35,253 nt of DNA from Oscillospiraceae bacterium (GTDB lineage: Bacteria > Bacillota > Clostridia > Oscillospirales > Acutalibacteraceae). The stretch covers positions 1 to 35,253 of the forward strand of contig JAISXG010000017.1 of the NCBI GenBank assembly GCA_031270605.1, given 5' to 3'. Within the stretch, counting starts at the first letter, position 1; each line of letters starts with the position of its first letter. The notes below the pieces were generated by a model, which made no database searches, was not told the DNA's origin, and worked only from the letters and a program-made list of their open reading frames with translations. The position numbers were made by a program, and so were the translations under genes. Below, piece by piece: positions 21,986 to 29,182 of this stretch.

Positions 21986-23419
21986 ATGGAAAAAAGCGCG
22001 TTGATCGCAGGTCTTGAGGCCCTGCTCGGAAAAGACCGGGTTTTGACGGACGAACAGGTGATTCTGGATTGCTCAAAGGATTATATCGGCTTTCGGGTCT
22101 ATGAGCGCTTTGACGGCCGGTTTGACGTGCCCCGCGCGGCATGCGTCGTGAAGCCGAAGAACACAAATGAGGTTTCGGCCGCGCTGCGTTTTTTGAATGA
22201 ATATAAGGTCGATACCGTGCCGCGCACCGGCGGCTCGAGTGTGACGCTGGGGCTTGAGCCGCAGGAGGGCGGCGTGATTCTCGACGGCTCCGACATGAAC
22301 GAAATCATTGGGCTCAACGAATATGACATGATGGTGACGGTTCGCTGCGGCACGCCGCTTGCATATCTTGAAAACTATCTGAATGAACGCGGCTACACGA
22401 CCGGCCACCAGCCCCAGTCGCTGCCCATGGCGCAGGTCGGCGGCCTTGTCGCAACGCGCAGCATCGGGCAGTTTTCAACCCTTTACGGCGGCATTGAGGA
22501 TCTGCTCATGGGGCTTGAGGCTGTGCTGCCGTGCGGTGAGGTCGTCCGCATCAAAAACAATCCGCGCCGTTCTGTGGGGCCCGACCTTCGCCACCTGTTT
22601 ATCGGCAGCGAGGGCATGCTCGGCTTCATCACCGAAGCGACGCTGAAAATTTTTAAATATAAGCCCGAAGACCGCTGGATGAACGCCTATGCCATCCGCC
22701 ATATGAAGGACGGCCTTGCGCTGTTCCGCGAAATTATGGTGGAGGGTTACCGTCCTGCCGTGATGCGCCTGCATGACGAGGTGGAGGTGGAGACCCTGTT
22801 CGAGGGCGTCGCGCCGGACGAATATAACCTGCTGCTCTTCGTCGCAGAGGGCCCGAAGCCTGTTGCCGACGCGACGGGCGCGTTCATCGACGAGGCGATC
22901 CGCAAATATGACTATGTTGACCTCGGCAAAAAACCGGTGGAGTCCTGGCTCGTCACGCGAAACGACACCTGCGACGACATGGATCGCCCGAAATATTACA
23001 AGATGCGCGCCGTGGCGGACACTTGTGAAATCTCTGCGCCCTGGAGCGTTATCGGCGAGATCCACTCTGCGGTGCGGGAGCGCATGCCCGAAGAGCTCGA
23101 TAATCTTGTGACCGTCGGCGGGCATTCGTCGCACAGTTATGTGCAGGGCACAAACATTTATTTCACTTTCGGCTATTTTCTTGGCATGAAGGGTGGCGAA
23201 TACGCAAGGCCGGACTATATGCATGTTGTCAAGATCATCATGGAAGAAACGCTCAAGCGCGGCGGCAGCATCGCCCACCACCACGGCTCGGGCAAATACC
23301 GCACGCAGTGGATGCCCGAGGAGCACGGATCTTCCTACACCCTACTTTATAAACTGAAGGAGGCCCTTGACCCCAACGGCATCATGAATAAGGGTGTGCT
23401 GCTGGTCGAGCGGGAGTGA
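21986..23419 (+). CDS. FAD-dependent oxidase/dehydrogenase, alkyl-DHAP synthase/GlcD type
   Basis: This 477-residue flavoprotein of the vanillyl-alcohol-oxidase/PCMH fold has an N-terminal FAD_binding_4 domain, with VPRTGGSSVTLGLEPQEGGVILD near residue 76, then LPMAQVGGLVATRSIGQFSTLYGGIEDL and a C-terminal FAD-oxidase domain ending RGGSIAHHHGSGKYRTQWM and LDPNGIMNKGVL. The HHHGSGKYR motif resembles alkyldihydroxyacetone-phosphate synthases and D-lactate/glycolate dehydrogenases. Two genes for ETF subunits follow directly, so it is probably a dehydrogenase that passes electrons to the ETF rather than to oxygen. GAAGG lies 7 nt before the ATG. The substrate (a 2-hydroxyacid, or an ether-lipid precursor) cannot be read from sequence. 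No export signal, so it is cytoplasmic. Confidence 0.85.
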   Translation: MEKSALIAGLEALLGKDRVLTDEQVILDCSKDYIGFRVYERFDGRFDVPRAACVVKPKNTNEVSAALRFLNEYKVDTVPRTGGSSVTLGLEPQEGGVILDGSDMNEIIGLNEYDMMVTVRCGTPLAYLENYLNERGYTTGHQPQSLPMAQVGGLVATRSIGQFSTLYGGIEDLLMGLEAVLPCGEVVRIKNNPRRSVGPDLRHLFIGSEGMLGFITEATLKIFKYKPEDRWMNAYAIRHMKDGLALFREIMVEGYRPAVMRLHDEVEVETLFEGVAPDEYNLLLFVAEGPKPVADATGAFIDEAIRKYDYVDLGKKPVESWLVTRNDTCDDMDRPKYYKMRAVADTCEISAPWSVIGEIHSAVRERMPEELDNLVTVGGHSSHSYVQGTNIYFTFGYFLGMKGGEYARPDYMHVVKIIMEETLKRGGSIAHHHGSGKYRTQWMPEEHGSSYTLLYKLKEALDPNGIMNKGVLLVERE

Positions 23420-23471
23420 CGGCACGGCGGGCGTTTTATTGTTTTCATTTTTTGTGTTGCGGGAGGGTACC

Positions 23472-24239
23472 ATGAATCTTTTGGTCTGTTTTAAAATCGT
23501 GCCGGATTTTGACAAGGTGCTTCCCTCTGACTGGGAGGATTTTTCGCTGCGCACAAATTTGTTTTATACTAAAAAAACTTATAATGTGTTTGACGAAAGC
23601 GCGCTGGAGCTGGGGCTTTCGCTGTGCGAAAGCAGCAACCGCCGCGCCCCCGGCAGCGCGACCTGCACCGCCGTCACCGTGGCGCAGGAGCTGAGTCCGG
23701 CGGTCAAAAAGCACCTGTACGCGGTGGGGTTTGACCGTGTGGTGAAGATTGAAAGCATACAGACGGAGTTCGCGCCCCGCCGCATGGCCGGCCTGCTCAG
23801 GGAGTTTATTACAGAAGGCCGGTTTGATCTCGTTCTCACGGGTGTGCAGAGCGGCTATGCGGACACGGGCCTTGTGCCGCCCCTGCTTGCCTCGATGCTC
23901 GGCCGGCCGTTTGTGAGCCATGCCGAAACCCTGTGTTTTTATGACGGGCAGCTTTGTGTTGTGCATCAGGGCGATTTTGGCAGGCTGCGCACAACGCTGG
24001 AGCTGCCGGCGGTCGTTTCTGTTGGCAACAGCCCCGCCGCATTACGCGCGGCCACCCTGCGCGCGCAGCTGATGGCCGGCAAGCGGGAGGTTGAAACCGT
24101 TTTTCCCGCAGAGGATTTTTTTTGGTTTAAAGAACCTGTTTTTTTCACAGAAAAGGCAGAGAAGGATTGCCGGTTTTTTGAAGAAAAGGATGCTGCGGAG
24201 CGCCTGTTCGCGCATCTTTGGGGAGGTGGATCGGAGTGA
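23472..24239 (+). CDS. etfB: Electron transfer flavoprotein beta-subunit-like protein
   Basis: This 255-residue protein of the ETF alpha/beta N-terminal fold opens MNLLVCFKIVPDFDKV, the usual EtfB beginning (MK-VC-K-VPD). It continues YNVFDESALELGLSL, the counterpart of the EtfB helix with N-x-x-D-x-x-A-x-E, then FDLVLTGVQSGYADTGLVPPLLASMLGRPFVSHAETL, which aligns with the nucleotide-binding loop (usually DGDTAQVGP; here YADTGLVPP). The sequence is clearly divergent and its cofactor (FAD or AMP) cannot be assigned. GGAGG lies about 6 nt before the ATG. The gene is 52 nt after the oxidase gene and its stop overlaps the GTG of etfA (GTGA), so the three are coordinately expressed. Confidence 0.85.
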   Translation: MNLLVCFKIVPDFDKVLPSDWEDFSLRTNLFYTKKTYNVFDESALELGLSLCESSNRRAPGSATCTAVTVAQELSPAVKKHLYAVGFDRVVKIESIQTEFAPRRMAGLLREFITEGRFDLVLTGVQSGYADTGLVPPLLASMLGRPFVSHAETLCFYDGQLCVVHQGDFGRLRTTLELPAVVSVGNSPAALRAATLRAQLMAGKREVETVFPAEDFFWFKEPVFFTEKAEKDCRFFEEKDAAERLFAHLWGGGSE

Positions 24240-25180
24240 ATATCGCACTTGTGATGCCCCCCGCCCCGGATTTGGAGGGTTCTTTTCAGTTTTTGCAGCG
24301 GGTTGCGGCCGACGCCTTTTCGCGGCACCGCGTGAGCGCGTGGCTGTGCGGAACAGGAAAAACGGCGGCCGAGGGCCTGCACTGGCAGGGCAAAGAGGGC
24401 GCATTGTTTTGCAGGGCGGCGAATGTGCAAGCAAGCGGCGCGGGCGAATATCTTTCATGGGTCAGGCAGATGTATTTGGCCGAAAAGCCCGATCTGCTGT
24501 TGTTCTATGGCAATATTCTGGGGCAAAGCCTCGCGGCAATGTTTGCGCAATCAATCGGCAGCAGCTGCTTCATGCAGGCGACGCAGGTTGCGTTCGGGCA
24601 GGTGCTGTTTGTTTATAAGAATGCCTGCAGCTCCAACGTCGTTTGGGGCAGGGAGATCGCGCGGTATCCGTATGTTGTTTCTGTTGTTGCCGAAAAAGCT
24701 CCTCTTTCGGGGCAGAAAACGCCGGTGCAGCCTGTTGCGCGGCTGTTCGCCAGCACCTTGAGCGCCCCCGTGTGCCACTCTGAGCTGCTGGAGGGCGCGG
24801 CGCAAAACCCGCTTGAGCAGGCAAAAACCGTGTTCATCGGCGGGCGGGGGCTTGGCGGTGCGGAAAATGCGCAGAAATTGCGCGCTCTTGCGCAAGCGTT
24901 CGGTGCGGCAGTCGGCCTCTCGCGCCCGGCGGCCATGAACGGCTGGGGAGATATGCGCGAAACCGTGGGGCAGTCAGGCACACGCATTGCGCCCGAGCTC
25001 TGCGTTGCGTTCGGTGTTTCGGGCAGTGCGGCGTTTTTGGCGGGCGTTCGCCGGGCAAAAACGCTCGTGGCCGTGAACACAGACCGCAACGCGCCGATTT
25101 TCAGGCATGCGGACGAGGGATTGGTCGCAGACACGGGCGAGGTGCTCGACTGCTGGCTGAAAAAATGCGAAGTATCGTGA
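24236..25180 (+). CDS. etfA: Electron transfer flavoprotein alpha-subunit-like protein, divergent flavin site
   Basis: This 314-residue protein has an ETF-type N-terminal domain (MNIALVMPPAPD...) and the C-terminal alpha-subunit FAD domain: FIGGRGLGGAENAQKLRALAQAFGAAVGLSR, then ETVGQSGTRIAPELCVAFGVSGSAAFLAG and VAVNTDRNAPIFRHADEGLVAD. Start GTG at 24236 has GGAGG 9 nt upstream and overlaps the etfB stop by two bases. Differences from canonical EtfA: ISGAIQH is here VSGSAAF, so the conserved Gln-His pair that contacts the flavin (human alpha-His286) is absent. SRAAVDAGW is SRPAAMNGW, losing the Asp. No N-terminal ferredoxin domain, unlike EtfA of bifurcating lactate dehydrogenases. It ends 73 nt before a strong terminator. 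Confidence 0.83.
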   Translation: MNIALVMPPAPDLEGSFQFLQRVAADAFSRHRVSAWLCGTGKTAAEGLHWQGKEGALFCRAANVQASGAGEYLSWVRQMYLAEKPDLLLFYGNILGQSLAAMFAQSIGSSCFMQATQVAFGQVLFVYKNACSSNVVWGREIARYPYVVSVVAEKAPLSGQKTPVQPVARLFASTLSAPVCHSELLEGAAQNPLEQAKTVFIGGRGLGGAENAQKLRALAQAFGAAVGLSRPAAMNGWGDMRETVGQSGTRIAPELCVAFGVSGSAAFLAGVRRAKTLVAVNTDRNAPIFRHADEGLVADTGEVLDCWLKKCEVS

Positions 25181-25253
25181 AACCACCTGAAAAGCGGCTC
25201 AGGGCTTATGAAGAATTCTCGTTATTTTTGGTAGATATTTCTGAGTATGTAAG

Positions 25254-25295
25254 AAGACCGCACTGAAGATAATACCTTCAGTGTGGTCTTTCTTT
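25254..25295 (+). terminator. Intrinsic terminator of the FAD-oxidase/Etf operon
   Basis: AAGACCGCACTGAAG (25254-25268) pairs with 25276-25290 (one wobble) around a 7-nt loop, followed by TCTTTT. It also stands between convergent operons and may act weakly for the leftward GNAT transcript. Confidence 0.85.
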
Positions 25296-25304
25296 TAAAA
25301 ACAA

Positions 25305-25757
25305 TCATAGCTTTGCCTGATATATTCTTGAACAGCCGCCCCAAGGGTGATATCCTTGGGCAAGATACGCAAAGCCATAGCGCTCATAATAGCCGACATG
25401 GTCTGTGCAAAGGTATAGCTGCCCGTAACCGCTTTGTTTGGCCTGCTTTTTAATGTGCTCTATCAGTAGCGAGCCATGAGCATGGCCGCGGCATGGTTTT
25501 TCGATATATAAAGCGCACAGCCAAGGGTATAAATCCATTCTGCTGATGAAGTCGTTTGTAATCAGCCCGGCGCCGCCGATGATTTGACCGTTATCATGCA
25601 ACAAATACCATTGCGGCAGAGGGGACGGAGAATCCAGACAATTTAAAATGCAGTCCTCATATACCCTTTCGCTGTATTGAGTTGCCCAATGTTTTTGAAA
25701 GAACCGGATTGCGTCCTGCGCATATTCCGGCTGCTCTCTGATAGAAATAACAGTCAT
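25305..25757 (-). CDS. GNAT-family N-acetyltransferase
   Basis: This is a 150-residue GNAT-fold protein. Motif B/A features are IGGAGLITNDF, LCALYIEKPCRGHAHGSLLIEHIKKQAKQSG (the R-G-x-x-x-G acetyl-CoA loop is present as CRGHAHG), and LYLCTDHVGYYERYGFAYLAQGY near the end, with the Tyr that commonly acts as the general acid. The substrate is unknown. ATG at 25757 has AAGGAG 5 nt upstream and overlaps the stop of the GH95 gene (ATGA). Translational coupling suggests a linked role or simply a shared transcript. Length is usual for the family. Confidence 0.85.
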   Translation of the reverse strand: MTVISIREQPEYAQDAIRFFQKHWATQYSERVYEDCILNCLDSPSPLPQWYLLHDNGQIIGGAGLITNDFISRMDLYPWLCALYIEKPCRGHAHGSLLIEHIKKQAKQSGYGQLYLCTDHVGYYERYGFAYLAQGYHPWGGCSRIYQAKL

Positions 25758-28069
25758 ATTTTCTCCTTTTTTCGACTCTTGTGATTTACGACCTCGCCCT
25801 GATACACTACAGTAACACCCGCCGTATCGCCCGTGAGAGTATAGTCCGCAAGTTTTCCGTCCCTCCATGAGATATCCACGGTAATGTCACCCTGTGCTTT
25901 CGAGCCGCTCACGCTGCCGTCCGGCCACGCGTCGGGCAGGGCGGGCAGCAGATAGATGTGTCCGTCGTGCGACTGCAGCAGCATCTCCGCAATGCCGCTT
26001 GCCGCGCCGAAGTTGCCGTCAATCTGAAACGGTGGGTGCGCGTCAAACAGGTTCGGGTAGGTGCCGCCGCCGCTCATCTGCACCCTGCCGACACCCACGG
26101 ACCGCAGCTGCATGTCAATCAGCTTTTTGGCGTGGTTGCCGTCGTGAAGCCGCGCCCAGAAATTGATTTTCCACCCAAGGCTCCAGCCAGTGCCCGCGTC
26201 GCCGCGCAGCGCAAGCGTTTTGCGGCACGCGTCGGCAAGCTCCGGCGTGCCGTCGGGCGTGATCAAATGCGACGGGTGCAGGGCGTAAAGGTGCGACACA
26301 TGGCGGTGCTGCGGCTCGGCCTCTTGTTCCTCACGGTACCACTCAAGCAGCTGCCCCTGCGTTCCCGTCTGAAACGGCAGCAACCGGCCGAACAGTGAAG
26401 AAAGGCGCTCCCTGAACGGTTCATCTGTTTTTAAAATTTCCGAGGCCCGCACACAGTTCTGAAACAGCTCCCTGATCACAGCCATTGCCATGGTGCTTGT
26501 CTGCGAAACCGCACAGCCCTCGCCGTCGACGAGAAAATTATTTTCCGGCGAGGTCGCGGGCGCGAGAATCAAATATCCGTTCTCATCCTCCACAAGCAAA
26601 TCCGCGTAAAACGCCGCCGCCTTTTTCATGACAGGATAAGCGGTTTCTTTGAGAAATTTCTCATCATGGGTATATAAATAATGGTCGAACACATGATGGC
26701 AGAACCAGCCCGAACCCAAGGGCCAGAAAGACCAGCAGGCATGGCCCCGCACAGGGGTTGAATGCCGCCAGACGTCCACGTTATGATGGGCGGTGAACCC
26801 GCTTGCGCCGTAAAACATAGCCGCCGTTTTTTCGCCCGAGCGCGAAAGTTCTTCAATGAGTGTAATCAGCGGCTCGTGGAACTCCGCGAGATTGCACACA
26901 AGCGTGGGGAAATAATTCATTTCGGTGTTGATGTTCACCGTGTAGTTCGAACTCCACGGCGGCGCGGGATCCTCGTTCCAGATGCCCTGCAAATTTGTGG
27001 CCTGCGAGCCCGGGCGCGAACCCGCGATGGTGAGATACCGCCCGAAGTTGAACAGCAGCGCCGGCAGCGCTTTGTCGGATTTTCCGTTTTGATAAGTGAT
27101 CAGGCGCTTGTGGGTTTCTGTGTTCTCCTGATTGTCGGAGCCGATGTCGAGCGTCACGCGGTTATAGAAGCGCTGATAGTCATGCACATGCGCTGCTTTC
27201 AGCGCTTCATAAGGCTTTGCCGCCGCCAAAAGCGCACGCGCGAGCACCGGTTCTTTATAGTCCTTCCCCTCCAAAAACGGGTGGCGGTTCCAGCCGCTGA
27301 AGCTGCTCTCACAACAGAAAATCAAAGTCGCCGCGCTGCAATCCTTTATTTCAATGCGGTTATTTTTATAAATTACACTGCCGTTTTCGGCCGCGACTTT
27401 TACGCAGCCGCGAAACTGAATGCCTTTTTCAGCGGGAACATCGGAATACCGCCTGTTTTGGATGTTCAGATATTCAAGATTTGTGGGGGATTCCCACGGG
27501 CATTCGCCGTCAAAACACAGCATTTCGCCGCCCGCTGCCGAAAGCGCGCCTTTCAGCGGCGACTCCATGCTAATTTCGTAACTGACGGGCTTGCTTATTT
27601 CAATGCGCAGAACAAACGCGCCGTCCACGGCGCTTACGAAGCTCTCGCGCAGAAAGCGCACGCCGTTTTTCGTATACCTTACCGTGCATAGCGCATCGGC
27701 GAGGCTGAGCGTGCGGGTATAATCCTGCGCGCGCCCCACGCCGCGGCCGAAGTTGATGATCAGGTTCCCGAACGGCAGGTATGCCTGCGAGTTGTTGGCC
27801 TGAAACTCCGCCTCCAAAAGGCGCTGAGCCTTTAAGAGTTTGTTCTCCAAAGCGAGCCGCCGCGCCTCGCGAAAAACGGGGGAGCGGTCGCGGTCGTTGT
27901 AGTCCCGCGGGTAACCCGTCCAAAGCTCGTCATAGTTGAGCGAAATGATTTCCTTATTCGTCTTTCCCCAGACCATAGCGCCGATTTTGCCGTTCCCGAG
28001 GGGCAGGGCCTCGACCCACTTTTTTGCGCCGGAATGATACCTGAGCAAATTCGCGTCAAGATACTGCAT
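25754..28069 (-). CDS. GH95 family alpha-L-fucosidase (or alpha-galactosidase), cytoplasmic
   Basis: This 771-residue glycoside hydrolase of family 95 has the N-terminal beta-sandwich opening MQYLDANLLRYHSGAKKWVEALPLGNGKIGAMVWG, and then the (alpha/alpha)6 barrel. Catalytic motifs match those known from Bifidobacterium AfcA: NLQGIWNEDPAPPWSSNYT and NINTEMNYFP (Asn pair), APATSPENNF (acid Glu), and IDGNFGAASGIAEMLLQS (Asp). It inverts the alpha-1,2-fucosyl linkage typical of mucin glycans; some GH95 enzymes act on galactosides. There is no signal peptide, so the enzyme would act on imported oligosaccharides. The ATG at 28069 has AAAGGA 9 nt upstream. The long upstream open frame is antisense to the next gene and was rejected. 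Confidence 0.92.
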   Translation of the reverse strand: MQYLDANLLRYHSGAKKWVEALPLGNGKIGAMVWGKTNKEIISLNYDELWTGYPRDYNDRDRSPVFREARRLALENKLLKAQRLLEAEFQANNSQAYLPFGNLIINFGRGVGRAQDYTRTLSLADALCTVRYTKNGVRFLRESFVSAVDGAFVLRIEISKPVSYEISMESPLKGALSAAGGEMLCFDGECPWESPTNLEYLNIQNRRYSDVPAEKGIQFRGCVKVAAENGSVIYKNNRIEIKDCSAATLIFCCESSFSGWNRHPFLEGKDYKEPVLARALLAAAKPYEALKAAHVHDYQRFYNRVTLDIGSDNQENTETHKRLITYQNGKSDKALPALLFNFGRYLTIAGSRPGSQATNLQGIWNEDPAPPWSSNYTVNINTEMNYFPTLVCNLAEFHEPLITLIEELSRSGEKTAAMFYGASGFTAHHNVDVWRHSTPVRGHACWSFWPLGSGWFCHHVFDHYLYTHDEKFLKETAYPVMKKAAAFYADLLVEDENGYLILAPATSPENNFLVDGEGCAVSQTSTMAMAVIRELFQNCVRASEILKTDEPFRERLSSLFGRLLPFQTGTQGQLLEWYREEQEAEPQHRHVSHLYALHPSHLITPDGTPELADACRKTLALRGDAGTGWSLGWKINFWARLHDGNHAKKLIDMQLRSVGVGRVQMSGGGTYPNLFDAHPPFQIDGNFGAASGIAEMLLQSHDGHIYLLPALPDAWPDGSVSGSKAQGDITVDISWRDGKLADYTLTGDTAGVTVVYQGEVVNHKSRKKEKI

Positions 28070-28118
28070 AATCCATCGTCCTTTCACATGTTTGGCCGCA
28101 GCGCCGGCCGTTTTCCTC

Positions 28119-28147
28119 ATTATATAGGCAATTTCTACCGCCGTCAA
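28119..28147 (-). promoter_or_regulatory. Sigma-A promoter for the GH95-GNAT operon
   Basis: The minus strand reads TTGACG, 17 nt, then TATAAT, about 50 nt upstream of the GH95 start. I saw no catabolite-repression (cre) box. Confidence 0.8.
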
Positions 28148-28204
28148 TGAATCAAATACAAAAATTGTAAATATAAATATTATATTAATATACAAGCCAA
28201 ATGA

Positions 28205-28233
28205 TTGTGTTTTATAACGGATTGTGTTATAAA
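28205..28233 (+). promoter_or_regulatory. Candidate promoter for the exonuclease-amidase pair
   Basis: The plus strand reads TTGTGT, 17 nt, then TATAAA, 44 nt upstream of the ATG. The promoter lies across a tandem near-repeat (GATTGTGTT plus ATAA, at 28203-28218 and 28220-28232). The -35 is only a partial match, so confidence is moderate. Confidence 0.5.
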
Positions 28234-28276
28234 TAAAGTAGTTTTTTGTATAAATGATTCGAAATTTGGAGCGATT

Positions 28277-29137
28277 ATGTATTATGTGATTATGGATTTG
28301 GAGTGGAACAACGCCTACAGCCGAAAGCACAACGGCTTTTTCAATGAGATTATTGAAATCGGCGCGGTGCTGGCGGACGATTCGTTTCGCACGCTTGACA
28401 CCTTCTCGGTTTTCATCAAATCGCAGCTTGGCAAAAAACTGTCCAGCAGGGTGAAAAAGCTCACCAAAATCTCGAATGAGGACTTGAAAACTGGCGTCAC
28501 CTTTCCCCGGGCGGTAAAGGAACTGAAAAAATGGATCGGTGAACGGGACTGTGTGTTTATGTCCTGGGGCAATTCGGACGTACGCACGCTTGTTGAAAAC
28601 TATAAATTTTTCCTGGGCAGCGACACCGTGCTGATTATGAAAAAATATGCCGATTTGCAAAAATATTGTCAGGACGCCATGGGCCTTGGCTCTGCAAACC
28701 AGGTCGGTCTTTCGGCCGCCGCCATGCAGCTTGGCATTGACGTTGAAAAATATGAAACGCACCGCGCGCTGGAAGATTGCCGCCTGAGCCTGAAATGCCT
28801 CAGAAAGTGCCAGAGCATCTATGCAAAAGGCGCGCTGCGGGATTATGTCATGAACTGTGACGACAGCTTTTATCGGCGCCTTGCGTTCAAGGTGCACAAT
28901 ATCACAAACATCCACAACCCGAAAATTGACCGCTCCGTAATGAACTGCCGCTGCGAAACATGTGGGGAAGACATGCTTCGCCTGAGCGACTGGAAGGTGG
29001 CGAACCAAGCGTTTCGGTCCTTGTTTTATTGCAAAAGCTGCAATCAGCTGCTGTTGTGCAGCATGCGGTTTAAAGAGACGTTCGACGGTGTGTTTGTGAT
29101 CACATCTCTCAAAAAGGTAGAAAAGCAGCGAACATAA
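28277..29137 (+). CDS. DEDDh-family 3'-5' exonuclease with C-terminal zinc-binding segment
   Basis: This 286-residue protein has the RNase T/DnaQ exonuclease domain: YVIMDLEWNNAY (catalytic Asp/Glu), SWGNSDVRTLVEN (Asp), and THRALEDCRLSLKCLRKC (His and Asp), matching the DEDDh set. The domain ends near residue 185. The C-terminal ~100 residues carry two Cys pairs (CETC near 237 and CKSC near 255), a probable zinc ribbon not found in classic DnaQ epsilon. KapD-type proteins are the nearest similar exonucleases I can name. The ATG at 28277 is preceded by GGAG and opens exactly at the domain. The substrate (RNA or DNA) is not decided. It ends 45 nt before the amidase gene. Confidence 0.85.
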   Translation: MYYVIMDLEWNNAYSRKHNGFFNEIIEIGAVLADDSFRTLDTFSVFIKSQLGKKLSSRVKKLTKISNEDLKTGVTFPRAVKELKKWIGERDCVFMSWGNSDVRTLVENYKFFLGSDTVLIMKKYADLQKYCQDAMGLGSANQVGLSAAAMQLGIDVEKYETHRALEDCRLSLKCLRKCQSIYAKGALRDYVMNCDDSFYRRLAFKVHNITNIHNPKIDRSVMNCRCETCGEDMLRLSDWKVANQAFRSLFYCKSCNQLLLCSMRFKETFDGVFVITSLKKVEKQRT

Positions 29138-29182
29138 TCTGCCCCCCATAGCGCTTTTTTGCCGGTTAGGATGCGGCGATTG

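Noticed and set aside
22475-23326. Minus-strand frame of 283 codons inside the FAD-oxidase gene
   Set aside because: Antisense shadow; His/Arg/Ala-rich with no recognisable motif.
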